Shown: positions 42,001 to 54,525, counted from the stretch's first letter. The stretch is 64,000 nucleotides of DNA from Macrophomina tecta (GCA_024180945.1 JAKSGN010000043.1:1178001-1242000); one strand, 5' to 3'. The notes: generated by a model not told the origin, from the sequence alone. Program-made: numbers and translations.

Positions 42001-42740
42001 GGAGAAACAACGCGCGCCTGAGCAGGTCGGCCCAGTGCATCCACCGCCTTCGGCCTCGGTGTTAACGCAACCCCCGCCCTGGTTTACTTCGGGCGCCTCG
42101 GTTCGGGCAGCAGACGACCCTCACACAAGACGAAACTCTGGCTGCGGGAAGCAGAATAGGCCGCTTCTCGGGCGAGAGCGCGCGGACAGCGGGCGGACAT
42201 TGCCGACCCAGGAGCGCCCACTGCCACTCGGTCATCCGTATTGTAGCTCTGCAATTCGCCCGCACGTTTACCGCGAGGCACCGACGGACCCCTGGCCAAT
42301 CCCGCCAACTGACGCAATTCGGCGAAACGCACGTCTATCTCTATTGCGCTGCGATTCCTCTGTCAGAGAGACGCTACATAAATCCGCGTCGGCCCCAACG
42401 CTGGCCCACGCGAACGCTCGTTCCTCTTCCACTCTCACACTTCGCAACCCGTGCCCGCAAATCGCGCTGCTGAGACGACGGCCCGGAAAACGGCAAAACA
42501 AGGTACGCGTCCGGTCCAACGCCAGCCGCTCCCCAAAGTCGGCGTGCGGCCTGAATTCCGCGGGGCTTATCTGATCATCAGATTAAAATTACGCCTTCTC
42601 CCATTCGCGTCCACTCCCCGGCCGCCGAATCGACCACCTACCTGACCTTCTCTTGCGCGTCGTCATTGCTCTCTCTCTGCGTCTGCCGCGCCCCACTACC
42701 GCTCTCCTCGCCCTCCCCCTCCCTCCAGCAGCAAAGAAAC
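42001..42740. other. Intergenic / APD1-like promoter
   Basis: GC-rich; frames at 42035-42574 (+) show no domain. Probably the 5' region of the APD1-like gene. Confidence 0.4.
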
Positions 42741-44109
42741 ATGGCGGCAGCATTCAAATCTCTCTGGGGTAAAGTCGGCGGCGGTGGCAGCGGAAGCGCC
42801 TCGGGGCACGCTGGCGGAAGCGGCTTCACCAAAGCGGCGCAAGCCTCGCAGCTGTTCCCGACAACCAACCCGGCCGTGGACGGCGAGGAGTGCCTGCGCG
42901 ACTGCGAGACATGCACGATCAAGTACCCGCGCAAGTGGAGCGTCGACGAGCACGAGAATATGTACGGACACATCAAGGGCTGGAGCACGCATCTGATCGT
43001 TGCGACGGGCAAGACGGATTGGGTATGTGTTTTACAATTTACAACTTGGTCAGAAGATTTGGCATTGACCCCAGTCGTTTGAATCCTGCAGGTTAGAGAC
43101 GTAGCCGACGAAAAGGGCTCCATCATGGAAGCGGTGGACAAGAGCGGCGTCAAGCCATCCAATGGCGTAAGCAACGTCCCTTCCCCCCTCCCCCCATTCC
43201 AAACCATATACGCGCGCGCATGCGCCGCAACCCGAGAAACCTGGCCCGTTGACTCTCCTGGTCTCACAGAAGATGATGCTCTCCGCCTCTGACATGCCCG
43301 TCCCGAACGAGCACGCCACGCCAGGCAGCGAAACCTCGACCACCGTCCTCCTCCTCCCTGCCTTCACCCTGTTCGACAACGTCACGCCATCGCACGTCCC
43401 GCACCTCATCCAGACCTACGTCAACACCTCGCCGACCAACACGACGCCCCTCATCCACACCGATGCGCCCCCACCAACACAACCCAAAGACCGCCGCCCC
43501 TCCTCCTCCAAGTCCCACAAGTCGCACAGCTCCCGAATCGCGCCGCCACCGACCCCATTAACACCACGCGACTGCCCGCACGACTACCTCATCCTCCTCT
43601 GCAGCCACAAGACCCGCGACGCCCGCTGCGGCCAGTCTGCCCCGCTGCTGCGTCGCGAGTTCGAGCGCCATCTGCGGCCTCTCGGCCTGTACCGCGACCT
43701 GCACGACGAGCGCCCTGGCGGCTGCGGCATCTACTTCATCAACCACGTCGGCGGCCATAAGTTCGCCGCCAACGTGCTGATCTACCGCCGCGTGGGCAGC
43801 GCCGGCGTCGTCGCGCCCCCCGTCGTCGAGCAGGAAAAGGCCATGAACGGTGACGGCGAGCAACAGCAGAACGGGAATGCGGCGCATGAAGGTGGCGAGG
43901 CGGTTGAGGAGAACGGGAGTGCCGTGGAAGATAAGGGTCCTCGTAAGCCGCCGATTCGGGAGGCGGCGCAGTGTATGTGGCTTGCGCGCGTGCGGCCGGA
44001 GGATTGCGAGAATATTGTGAGATATACAATTTTGCAGGGTAAGCTGGTGAAGCCCGAAAGACAGCTGCGCGGAGGGTTCGACAGGGGAAGGCAGCTTATT
44101 AGTTGGTAA
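42741..44109 (+). CDS. APD1: Apd1-like sucrase/ferredoxin-family protein
   Basis: Exons 42741-43022, 43092-43166 and 43270-44109, all phase 0, encode 398 aa. The start is MAAAFKSLWGKVGGGG. The thioredoxin-like [2Fe-2S] domain has LILLCSHKTRDARCGQSAP with the Cys ligands and INHVGGHKFAANVLIY with the His ligands. The C-terminus WLARVRPEDCENIVRYTILQ ends RQLISW and is strongly conserved in this family. Yeast Apd1 is a cytosolic iron-sulfur protein linked to redox tolerance and actin patches. An insert rich in Gln, Asn, Glu and Gly separates the HVGGHK block from the C-terminal part, as in many filamentous fungi. No lesion. Confidence 0.9.
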
Positions 44110-44544
44110 AGAGGTGTTTTTTTTTTCCCCCCCTTCTTTGAGCAAGAGGGAATTAAAGATTCAACATTAAGACTGCGATGAGAGTCCGTACAGTTTAGAG
44201 GCTCGTATGCAGCCCGTTGATATGTTTGTGTAGACGCGCTTTGTCGCTGCAAATATTAGACCAACTACATGTCTGATCCACTTGGCTGATGGATGTGGCA
44301 GAGTTAGGGTACCTAAAGTACTGCGAAAGTTCAGTCAGGACTCAGTCGTGCCCATCCGCGGGTGATGAGGCAGTTATGAAGGAGAAGTTTCCCGGGTGAC
44401 TCCTTGAGCTCTGCATAGGACAGCTGAAGGGCTCAAATGGCTATATTCAACTAGCCCTCAGGCCGCGTCGCATGTTGATTTGGATAATCCGGGAGTTTTG
44501 TTGATATGAGAGTGTGAAACATGTTGAAAATTATGAGTACATCC
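44110..44544. other. Intergenic between convergent APD1-like and DLT1-like genes
   Basis: 3' flanks, T- and C-rich run at about 44117-44136. No gene seen. Confidence 0.5.
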
Positions 44545-45876
44545 TCAGCCATTCTGAACGTCGAAGTAGTAGGGTAGCTCCCCAGGCCCGGGATTCGGCG
44601 TAAGCCTGATTACACTCCTGGCAGATCTCAATGATGATGTTGAAGAATTCGCCGTCGACGGTGGAATGGCCGAATGCGCGGTCCGCGGCATCGGAGTACT
44701 CCTGGAAGAAGAATGTTGGGATGCGATCGACGGCGTCCGTGGAACAGGAACATTTTCAGAGCTGTAGTCGTAGAAGTGAGACGGCGCAGTACGCAGCGTG
44801 CCATTGCTTTCGCTCATCTCTGCAGTAGACGTCGTACTGCGCGTGTATACGGATTCCGCATAGGGCATGGTCCGGGGCGTCTTGTAGTGGATGGCCGATC
44901 CCGTGGAGCTTCCGGAAGTGGAGGAAATTTGCGAAGGGGCAAGGCTGGCCGTGTCGGAGCTAGAGCTGTAATCATCATGTTGGAGCTCGGCGACGAGCTC
45001 AGGGGCGAGCTCAGTCATTCCGGTAAGAATTTCGGCGAACATGGCCATCAGTTCCTGGAATTGGACTTCGGTAATTGGTTGGGTCGAAAAGCGCGCGTAT
45101 TCGTAGCGCATGATGAACGCGGTTCCTAGCTCGGGCGGGTTGATGAGTCCGAAAGAGGAGAGATGGCCCAGATAGTCACGCAAACCCATGGCAGAGGGTC
45201 GCTGTAGCAGAGCGACAATGCGCGCATCCGGCATAACTGGTACGCCGTCTAGCGACATGTGGAAAGCAAACGCAGGATCCGGTGGCGCCAGAGACACAGC
45301 CTTGGCCTCGATCAGATTAGGCAATTCGGCAATCACATTGCAGAACTGTAGGTTCGGTACGCCGTCCATGGCAGGGGAGGCCCATCCAGGGTGGGAGATG
45401 TGTCCCCAGGGCGGCATTTCCGGATCCACGGGGATGGCCGTGACATCGTGAGACCGACCTTTCTTCTTGAGACTGCGCTCATGGGACGGCGCAGTGCTTC
45501 CCTCCCGTTCATCTCGTAGCTCAAGCCTCACATCCCTCGGTCGCGAATCCCAGGCTATCAGTGCACTCCGCTCAAAGCCCTTCACTATCATGCGCCGTAT
45601 GTGCTTGCCAATTTCACCCTGCTCGATGGGTATGTAGGACTTGGGTATGCTGGCAAGAAGTGTGCGGTTCGTGTAGAGGCGGGTCGCATAGATGCAGACG
45701 GTGATCAGGAGGGTCAGAACGCAGACGGCGCCGACGACGATGGCATTTGGGTAGTTGCGATTGCGCACGGCTTGGTAGACCAGGTCTCCCGGAGTGACAG
45801 CAAGGAGGACGACGAGCAGCAGGAAGAGGACCGAGTAGGTAGTCGAATACCAGATGCGAAAGAAGGGTATACGCAT
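44545..45876 (-). CDS. DLT1: DLT1-family membrane protein (defect at low temperature)
   Basis: 443 aa from MRIPFFRIWYSTTYS (ATG at 45876), the usual start of the family. Two transmembrane helices follow directly (SVLFLLLVVLLAV and AIVVGAVCVLTLLITVCIYA), then LLASIPKSYIPIEQGEIGKH and an SLDGVPVMPDARIVALLQ segment. The C-terminal 140 residues are Ser/Thr-rich and look disordered. The frame stays open upstream to 46035, but a CAG just before the ATG region (about 45880) suggests a 5' UTR intron, so the short start is preferred. Function in yeast is poorly known (cold growth). No lesion. Confidence 0.88.
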   Translation of the reverse strand: MRIPFFRIWYSTTYSVLFLLLVVLLAVTPGDLVYQAVRNRNYPNAIVVGAVCVLTLLITVCIYATRLYTNRTLLASIPKSYIPIEQGEIGKHIRRMIVKGFERSALIAWDSRPRDVRLELRDEREGSTAPSHERSLKKKGRSHDVTAIPVDPEMPPWGHISHPGWASPAMDGVPNLQFCNVIAELPNLIEAKAVSLAPPDPAFAFHMSLDGVPVMPDARIVALLQRPSAMGLRDYLGHLSSFGLINPPELGTAFIMRYEYARFSTQPITEVQFQELMAMFAEILTGMTELAPELVAELQHDDYSSSSDTASLAPSQISSTSGSSTGSAIHYKTPRTMPYAESVYTRSTTSTAEMSESNGTLRTAPSHFYDYSSENVPVPRTPSIASQHSSSRSTPMPRTAHSAIPPSTANSSTSSLRSARSVIRLTPNPGPGELPYYFDVQNG

Positions 45877-46894
45877 GCTTCTGAATAAGAAAAGAAAACG
45901 ACGAAGTATCACATGTTGCGGTGGACGGGGGTTGGTTTGCGCTGGTGTTGCGGGCAGAGAGGGCGAGGAAGGGAGCCGGGATCGCGTTCCACAGATGAGC
46001 TGCCTTGGTCGTCGATCAGCCGAAATCGTGGCCACCTGCCGTGCTACTTGCTGACTCGTGCTGCGCCTGCCCTAGATCACCCGCCGTCTCTGCGTGTGCT
46101 GTGCGAAGATTGACAATTTTTGCTTTGGATTTCCAGGGCTCCCACGCTTCTGTCGCTCCGGCAACCTGCTATGACGACATCAGCGCTTTCCTCTCGCCGC
46201 GTTTCACAAACACCTTGCTGCGACAGAGCCGCAGCAATCAGCGACCGTCCGGCGGGAACGCATCGTCCCGCAGGGTTTGCATGAAACAGCGGTGACGGCA
46301 GCATGCGATGAGCCTCTTGGATGAACTGCCGTGAGAGGGGTGCGGAGCTTAAAGACGAAGTGCAGAAAGGCTTGTGGAGAGGGCCTGGATCAGCACGCAG
46401 AGTTAACTTTGGCTGCAGGCGGCGGCCAGGGCGAAGGCGGAGGGCGGTGGAGGGGCTGATCGGACTGTGTCGGGCCGGCCGCCGCGGGACTGGAGCGCGG
46501 TGTTCTAAGAAGCTATTCGAATCTTCCAGCGTCCAATCCGCGCCGAAATCCATAACTACCCCTCCGGTCCCTTGCTCGCTGCTGCAACTGCCAGCCGCCT
46601 CTGCATATACCATAGCTGAATTGTACCAGCCTTGCCCTCAAAAAAACAAAGTGAGTCCCTATTCCGTTTGCGCCCCTTCGAACGTCGACATTTCCGCCTA
46701 GTAGAGAGCCCCGCGATCCTAGCATTGCCGATTGCTCTGCAGAGAGCGACATCTTTTACCCACCGTCTCGTCTTGTACCGCTCTGGACAGTTAGAACTTC
46801 AGGATATATAAGCATAAGCTGATCCGCTGTTGCCTCGCCAGCTTACACACCTCCGACCACCGACCACTTCCATCTCCCACCCCTCGCAATCACA
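45877..46894. promoter_or_regulatory. Divergent promoter DLT1-like/AHA1
   Basis: About 1 kb. A TATATAA box at about 46803-46809 lies some 90 bp before the AHA1 ATG. The minus-strand frame 46077-46613 has no recognisable domain and is not called. Confidence 0.45.
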
Positions 46895-48022
46895 ATGGTT
46901 CTCCACAATCCCAACAACTGGCACTGGGTTAACAAGGATGTCGGCACCTGGACGCGCGAGTACTTGGAGAAGGACCTCACCGGCATCTCCGTTGAAGCCG
47001 ACGGCGTCACCGCTCAAGTTGACCGCGTCATCAGCATGGATGGCGATGTCGAAGTCAGCCAGCGCAAGGGAAAGGTCATAACCATATTCGATGTGAAGCT
47101 GCAGCTGGAATACTCGGGTATGTCATAATACCCCGCAACGTCCAAGCGATGCTAGTAGCAGGTATCCTGACTCTTGTCTGCAGGCAAGAACAAGGAGGGC
47201 GAGGCAGCAAGTGGCACCATCACCGTCCCGGAGATCGCACACGACACCGAGGAAGACGAGTACGTCGTACGTTCCCTTCATGGCGCAAGACAGACTTCGA
47301 GAAAATCTTGTACTAATTGAGCCTTGCTTCCACAGTTCGACATAGACATCTACAGCGACTCCTCAAGCAAGCAGCCTGTCAAGGATCTCGTCCGCGCACA
47401 GCTCACCCCCAAGCTGCGCGGACGCTTTGCCAACCTCGCCAAAGCTCTGATCGCCGAGCATGGCAAGGACATCCAGCACGCGCCTGGCTCCAATCCCTCC
47501 AGCGGCTTCACCACGCCTAAGGTCTACGAGAGCTCCTCCCTCAACAAGTCCAAAGACACCCCCTCCTCAACAACCACCACCACTTCCTCCGGCAAAGGCC
47601 CACTCGTTAACACAACCACCCTCACCGAGAACGAGGAGTTCCGCACCACCGCCTCGGAGCTCTACCAGACCTTCACCGACCCCCAGCGCGTCGCGGCTTT
47701 CACGCGCGCCCCGCCCAAGATCTGGGAGGGCGCCAAGGAGGGCGCCAAATTCGAGCTGTTCGGCGGCAACGTCAGCGGCGAGTTCGTCAAGCTCGAAGAG
47801 CCTACCACTATCGTCCAGAAGTGGCGGCTGGCGCAGTGGCCGCAGGGCCATTTCTCGACGCTGAATATCACCTTTGATCAGAACGACGTGGATAAGGTGA
47901 CGGTCATGCGCGTCGAGTGGCAGGGCGTTCCAGTCGGCCAGGAAGAGGTGACGAGGCGTAACTGGGGCGAATACTATGTTAAGAGCATCAAGACGACTTT
48001 TGGTTTCGGTACGGTTTTGTAG
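46895..48022 (+). CDS. AHA1: Hsp90 co-chaperone AHA1
   Basis: Exons 46895-47117, 47184-47266 and 47336-48022 join in phase to 330 aa. The N-terminal Aha1 domain begins MVLHNPNNWHWVNKDVGTW, with the family motif NNWHWVNKD. The middle linker is Ser/Thr-rich. The C-terminal AHSA1/START-like domain starts at FRTTASELYQTFTDPQRVAA and contains FELFGGNVSGEFVKLEE, IVQKWRLAQWPQGHFST and ends SIKTTFGFGTVL. The protein binds the middle domain of Hsp90 and speeds its ATPase in the cytosol. Length and domain order are normal. No lesion. Confidence 0.95.
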
Positions 48023-51000
48023 AGTGGGTGGAGTAAGGAGACAGCGCCAGATGATGGAGTGGGTCGTAGGAAACAACTGAAGAAGAGAACTACAGGGACA
48101 CAGACTCTACCATCAAAGTTGGCATTCTGTTGGAGTGTAAAACTCTATACTGAATTGTTTATGAATGCAATTTTTGACGCGGAAAGAAAGGTACAGAGAG
48201 CTGAAGGGGCGCTGGTGTAGAGAAAGTAACTGAAAAATCAACCAATGCCAGACGAGAGCATTCCTATGTTGTGAAGTGCCTTTCAGGATGATTGAGAAGT
48301 TGCGCAGGTCTTTTCACCTCTTGTGCGGACTTAATGAACTTCGCCAAATGTTCTCGAGGGAGCGAGCGGGGATGCGGAGAGATGCAAGGCGGCTACCAGG
48401 CTTGGGAGGGTTCAGCCGATCGCTCTTGGCCTTCGTACAACTCGTCCCACGGCGCATGGGTACGGCCATTGTCCGTAGGTAAAAAGTGGAGGGGGCGCGG
48501 AAGTCCGGCCAGTGCCTTCTTGACTGTGTCGATAACGTCCGTGGATCACAGCTTCGTTACCGTAACACCCTATAAAGCCAATTCTCGCTCTGTTGGCAGT
48601 TCTCTCATCATTGCCAGATTTTGTACAACAGCAACAGTAGCCAAAGGTCCTGCTTTTACTTTCGCACAACATCCAATACACCTTATCCGCCGCGTTCTCC
48701 CGCTGTTCCTCTACCCTCAGCGCACCCTGTCGCCCTTCATCCCCCTCTGCACCACACTAGGCTCCCTCCGCGATGCCATTAGCACTTATTGGGCGCGCTC
48801 ATCCTTGGGGCCAACGTCGAGTGCCGAATGCGCCGGGAGCGGTCGAGTGGATGCGGATGAGTGTTCCATGCTATTTTGCTGGACGGGATTAGTGCCTGGC
48901 AGAACTGGTGCGCTTGAGGGCATGGTGGATGAGGACGATGTCGGAGCGGACGAGGGAGGAGAGGGCCCGGGGGATGTGGTGGAGCTGTGGTTTCGACGGC
49001 ATCCTTGACCGGTAAGGATATTAGCACAGACATGCAGATACTTGGTTTCACGCAAATGACTCAAACATGCGGAGGTTGATGTCATGGCAGCCGTATCTCA
49101 GGTATATGAAGGTAGAGGAATAACTAGGGAGAATATAACGGCAGCAAGTTTGTCAACAGGCGCAGCAAAACGGCCATAAAACTGCCATAAGATCCTGCGG
49201 AAGCGCTCGTTCACCGTGGCAGGCTCCTCAATAAGGGTGCAGGCTCAAGAGTGCGTCTGAAACACCATTGATGACATACATCTGTTGTGGAAGTCGGGGA
49301 GCCCTTCGCGACGGCCTACGGACTAGCATGCGCCTCACTCTGAACGGCGGAACAAGGGCTGTCCACATGCTAGATCCAGAATATATTTCACGCGGAGCGG
49401 GGCTCGAGTGGCGACAAGCACAGCACGGCCATGACACAAACATTGTTGGGCGGCCGACCTGGGGAGCGCGCGGCGCGTCGACAACATGGGTGACATCGTG
49501 GACGCGAGCTGGCGCGGCGGCGGGGGCAAGCAAACCAGCGCGGAGCTCTACATGGGTGTGTCACCGAGGCCAAATCACTCGAACGGCGCTGAAGAAGGAC
49601 GCTGAAAAGACTCTTGCCACCAAAGCTCTTCCTCAAAGGCCCGCTCATGGCGAGCCGCTCAACGAAGAGCCTACAATTACAATGGGGAAAACCTCCGAGG
49701 AGTAAAAACCCATTAACTACGTTTTTAACTTTCCCTAGCTGAAGAGTTCGCCCAGTGAAGGGCCCTCGTTACCTTGAGCTAAAGGAAGGGAAAAAAGACT
49801 GCGAAGAGCCAAAAACCCTTGATCTACTTTTGAAGAGTTCGCTCAGTTAAGAGTCCCTCGTTACCCTCAGAAGTAGATGAAGAGGAGAGGAAGAAAGTCG
49901 CAAGTCGAGGGGGGGAGGGGGGGTATTTATAGGCAGCGGAAGAAGAGGATGGAAGGGCATGGCACGGGGCAGGCTGCACGGGATGCACGTGGTGTTAGGT
50001 GGTGAGGAAGCTAGCAAAATGGGCAGGCACGACGTCATTGACCAGCATACTGCGGCGGATGCGCGACGCATGGCTGCTGAGCTAGCCCGAACGCATTCAC
50101 AATTGATCCGTGCCATGCGCAGGTGAAGTTACGCGAGTTTTTCCCATTGCAGACGCACGTTGAGCATGGCGCAGCCGCCCGCAAAGGCCTCTTCACTGCC
50201 GTCTTCTGCAGGTCAAGTGAGATCTTCCAGACTGGACCATGGACAAAGATTTTCAGAAACAGTGAAGCTCGCTGTTGCGGTGCTATATCTTGCGCAAGTT
50301 GACGCGTGGCACTTATTATTCCCATAAATGAGTGAAGTGTTTTGCGTTCGCTCAAGGCGGTGCAACAGTTCGACAGCGCGAGCCGTGAAAGGCAGGTGAG
50401 CCCAGAACATGCTACAGAGAATCTTCGACTCGGGTGCCGCACTAGCACAGAACAATTGAAGCACTCAGAACTGCTTGTAGTGAAGGCGTGGCTGCCAAGC
50501 GTCCAGCCGCCATGGCGGCAGTACTGCGCGGCGGTTGTGGCTAGATGAAATGTGGACAGCGTTGCGCATTACACCGGAGCCAGGGAGTTCCCTGTGCTCC
50601 TTTCTCGGTTGGTATTAGCCTTTTCGCTGCCTATTGTGCTCCAATAGTAACATCCATGTGCATGGGTGTCGAGAATCAAAAGCTCGGCAGCTGCTTTCTT
50701 GTCTTCGGGCTTAAGGTCCTGGGCTGGAACCGCACTTCAGAAGACTCACCATGAACAGCTCGGAGCCACCAGCTCCTGTACCGCTCCTGGTTCAGCACAT
50801 TGCGTCCGGCTGATTTTTAGCCTCTCCATTCTCATATCCCAGCGTTACCTAATGTGCGCCGCAGTAAGAGTGTTTTGCGAAGCGCGAAAGAGCTGCAATA
50901 TGTGGAAATTAGTCTTAGTGCACAATTCTTTCAATACCCAATGCAGACGTTACACATCTCTTCGACAGCTTACCCGCATCAGCCAGGCGGTCGCCGACGC

Positions 51001-51227
51001 CGCGTCCCCAAGCCAAGGCCTGCTCACGCTAGCGAACATGCGGAGATATGGGTAGATTCCTGCACTAAACCTTTTTCTGTCGCTAGGAACGCAACCAATA
51101 ACGTCGGCATTACCCCGCTATGCGCCCTACTGTGTACATGTACAAAGCACCATCATAAATCGCCTCCCGCGCTTCGATGTTCTACGTCGCCGAAAAAAAC
51201 CATCAATTGAGCATACCCTAAGCAAAA
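48023..51227. other. Long intergenic region, no firm gene
   Basis: About 3.2 kb. Frames at 48292-49008 (+), 48786-49085 (-, Ser/Pro-rich) and 49268-49705 (+) have no recognisable domain or splice logic. An imperfect direct repeat lies at 49740-49866. The rest shows nothing I can name. Confidence 0.4.
49740..49866. repeat. Imperfect direct repeat
   Basis: GAAGAGTTCGCCCAG at 49741 and GAAGAGTTCGCTCAG at 49832, each followed by a near-identical CCCTCGTTACC. An AAAAACCC stretch also precedes both copies (49714, 49811), so the unit is about 90-100 bp. Most differences are C-to-T or G-to-A. Confidence 0.55.
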
Positions 51228-52042
51228 ATGTCGCCGTTAACTCTTTATTTTCTCCAAGTCTCGCGCAGCATCCGCACAGCCTGGCTTTGGAGGAGCTGGG
51301 GCTGGATTACGATGTAAAGGTCTGGGACAGGCTGGAGAGCCAGAAGGCGCCGCACGAAGCTAAAGCCGCTGGCTGCAGTCCGCTCGGCAAATTTCCGTCA
51401 CTCCGGGACGGAGACTTGACTATTCATGAAAGCGGAGTCATCAACGAGTGAGTTTCTTTAATTGATTCATATGCAAATCAGAGAACGAGAGAAGACAATG
51501 GTGTCGGCGGACAGACCACTGTGGCATGCGAGGGACTATATGGACGTTGATCTGCCCCATGTAGATATCTCTGCGCGAAATACGACAAGTCCAATCGCTT
51601 GATCCCCAAAACCGACGAGGCCGCACATATCAAGATCCTTCAGTGGGTCCATGCAGCTGAAGTCACGTTCATGCTGCACTGCCTGGCCATCATCTATGCG
51701 CGGTGGAATTACCCTACGAGCGCGCCGAAGGAAGGGCTGGCGGAGATGGAGAAGGGGATGAGCGCCAATGTGCAGAACGACCTGAATTGGATCGAGAAGG
51801 AGCTGTCTGACGATGGGTCGAAGTTTTTGGTTGGCGACAGCGTCACGGCTGCGGACATCATGATGCACTTTAGCGTCTCGTACATCTTGACGAGAGAGAT
51901 AGGAACGCAGGGAAAGAAGTGGCCAAATACGGAGGCGTGGTTAAAGAGGTGTGAGGAGACAGCCTCGTTTAAGAAGGCGGTCGAGAAAACGGGCCATCAG
52001 TATGTTCCTGTGCGGTTGAGGGGTTTTCCAATGCTAATGTGA
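51228..52042 (+). CDS. Glutathione S-transferase, one-base deletion near N-terminus
   Basis: ATG at 51228: MSPLTLYFLQVSRSIRTAWL, then (after a frame change at about 51283) LEELGLDYDVKVWDRLESQK, HPLG-like CSPLGKFPSL, LTIHESGVINE, intron 51448-51564, YLCAKYDKSNRLIPKTDE. The C-terminal helical domain has the ADIMMHFSVSYILTRE motif. This is the fungal Gtt1-like GST class. A TTTT run expected at Leu-Leu reads TTT; adding one base makes exon phases fit exactly. Single deletion or read error. It conjugates glutathione to electrophiles in the cytosol. Confidence 0.88.
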
Positions 52043-52658
52043 TTGTAGCATGTAAAGCTCGGCTATATGGCCGTACAAGCACAGCAAGCGGTGCATTAGA
52101 TTCTGGAGCAATATGAAGCTAGTTGTGGAGCTCAGTGCAGTTCGTGCAGTCTAGTGATTCTTGCAGATGGGGCAGAAGAAATGGCAAAGAGACAAACAGA
52201 TTGCTGCCAACGGCAACAACTTATCATCTACCCCGCCTGCCCTGGCTCGCGCTGCCGTCTCTTCCGGTACAGGCAGGGGCCAAGCAACGACAAGCTTTGC
52301 GCCCTACCCGTCGGCGCATGGCGATCCAGGAACACAAGCAAAATCAGACTACCCTGGCATACCAGGCACGCTGGCTTTCGCCGTTCTCCGTGGACCAGCC
52401 GGGGAGAAGCCTTGCTCACCCCACAGGAGAAAACCATTCGCGCTGGGGCAAAGGTCTTATCAGCGATGGTGTCGGACCGCGCAAGCTCGCAGGACCCACA
52501 GATCCACAAAATGCACCTACGAACGGCTCGTCGCCCGCTGTGCATGAAGGAATTTTGATGCGTGCGATGGAAGTTTTCGGTCTTGATAAGAATGCCGGTA
52601 TACTTATAACCTGCCGACGCTGCTGAGGGAGCAGACGTCGAGAACTCTTTGCGCGAAA
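52043..52658. promoter_or_regulatory. Promoter/5' region of the Git1-like transporter
   Basis: Open frames exist on both strands (for example 52123-52626 +) but without domain features. Most likely 5' UTR and promoter. Confidence 0.4.
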
Positions 52659-54339
52659 ATGCAGCCTCAGATATCCTCTGCTGGGAACGAGAATCGCGAG
52701 CCTCCCTCGGTGGGGCTCGACGAGAAGAAGCAGATTTCAGGGACGGTTGTGGGAGTCGATGACGACCACAATTCACCCTCATCGTTGGCGGGCGCTGGCG
52801 CTGCACGGAGGAGCGCCCGCACAAGGTCCTACTTTGCCGTGGCTGGCTGCGTAAGACACACCCGTCCGTACTTCGCGGCTCATAACTGAATTTCCATTCA
52901 CCCAGACTGCTGCAAACTTCTCCGATGGATACCAACAGCAGATCGCCACCAACGTCAATGTCATCTTCAAGCATCTGTATGGTTCGGCGTACAGTGCCGC
53001 CGACCAGACGAGGATCTCAAACTCCCTAATCGTTGGCCAAATATTCGGGATCATGCTTCTGGGCTACGTCTCTGATGGCTACTCCCGCAAGGCTGGCATG
53101 GTTTTCACATCCTCGCTAGTTGTTATCGGCAGTTTGATGGCAACCCTTGCCTTGAAAGTGCAGCACCTGGGCACGGACAACATGCTCTGGTACCTGACCG
53201 TGGTCCGCGGTATCGCTGGTGTGGGCGTCGGGGGAGAGTTCCCCTCCGGCGCAACGGTGGGTTTGCTTTACAATCCATCCGCTGATCCCGTTCTGACAGA
53301 CGATCCCAGGCCGCCTGTGAAGGGATGGAAGACTACAACCCCACGAGCCGCGGGCCTGTTTTCGTCATGGCGACGACCTTCATCACCTGCTGGGGCGGCC
53401 CGGTGTGCATATTCGTCTACCTGATGACGCTCATCGGCTCCTCCAACAACCTCACCACGGCCTATGTGTCCGTCAACGCCATCTCCGTGCTCCTGCCGCT
53501 CTTCGTCTTCCTCTTCCGCCTGCGCATGGAGGACTCGCGCCTGTTCAAGCGCTCCAACTTCAAGTCCACCAGGGCCGTCAAGATCCCGCTGCGGCTGATC
53601 CTTAAGAGGTACTGGCGGCGCCTGGCGGGCACGGGCGGCGCATTCTTCATCTACGATTTCGTGAATTTTCCGAACAGCATCATGAGCAGCACCATCATCA
53701 ACTCGCTGGTGCCCGGCAAGGCGTTGCAGACAGTGGCGCTGTGGCAGCTGATGCTTAGCTTGATGACGCTGCCGGGCGTGTTCGTCGGCATTTTCCTCGT
53801 CAACCGTTTGGGACGCCGTTGGACGGGCATTCTCGGTTTTGGTGGCTACTTGCTGGTCGGATTGATCGTGGGTTGCTCTTTCGCGCAGCTCACGCAAGTG
53901 ATCCCCGCGTTTGTGGTCATGTACGGGTTGATGCAGAGTTTGGGCCACATGGGCCCGGGTGCTACGCTTGGGCTGGTTTCGACGGAGTCGTACCCCACGG
54001 CCATTCGAGGTGTTTGCTATGCCATCTCTGCTGCGCTGGGCAAGGCTGGTGCGGCGGTCGGGACGGAGGTGTTCACGCCGATTAAGCAGAATCTTGGTCA
54101 ACGCTGGACGTTCTTCTTCGCGGCAATTTTCGGAGCTATCGGAATGCTGGTGTACTGGTATGTTTTTGCGAAATTCGTTCCGTGTCTTACCCGGGCAGTC
54201 GGCTCACCCCGTTTGCAGGTTTTTGATTGACGACATGACGGAGGCGGACCTCCTAGCGGAGGACAAGGCTTTCGAGTTGTACCTAAGAGAGAATGGCTGG
54301 GATGGGGACATGTTGAGGGAGGCCGAGGATGTGGCGTGA
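52659..54339 (+). CDS. MFS transporter, Git1-like (glycerophosphoinositol/phosphate symporter type)
   Basis: Exons 52659-52850, 52906-53256, 53310-54157 and 54219-54339 join in phase to 503 aa. The hydrophilic N-terminus (about 60 aa) is followed by NFSDGYQQQIATNVN, IFGIMLLGYVSDGYSRKAGM (the MFS loop 2-3 signature), RGIAGVGVGGEFPSG, RGPVFVMATTFITCWGG, FFIYDFVNFPNSIMSS, VNRLGRRWTGILGFGGY and ESYPTAIRGVCYAISAALGK. The C-terminus is acidic (DDMTEADLLAEDKAFELY). These motifs match the Git1/Pho84-like branch of H+ symporters in the plasma membrane. Substrate is inferred from family only. No lesion. Confidence 0.9.
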
Positions 54340-54525
54340 TTGGTGATTGGAGAAGCATGCAACACCGAATAGACACACTGGGAGCAGAAGATCGGAGGCA
54401 CTCAGTAAGTAGTGATTAAGATTTGCATTTGCTGTGTAGTCGATTTGTATAGCAAAAAAACATAAAGGATGGGCCCTGATCCGGGTGATCCATCATAACG
54501 CCACAACTCCCTTCCCTTGGCTCAC

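Noticed and set aside
42035..42574. 179-aa ORF upstream of the APD1-like gene
   Set aside because: No domain, Ser/Arg/Pro-rich, lies in the promoter region.
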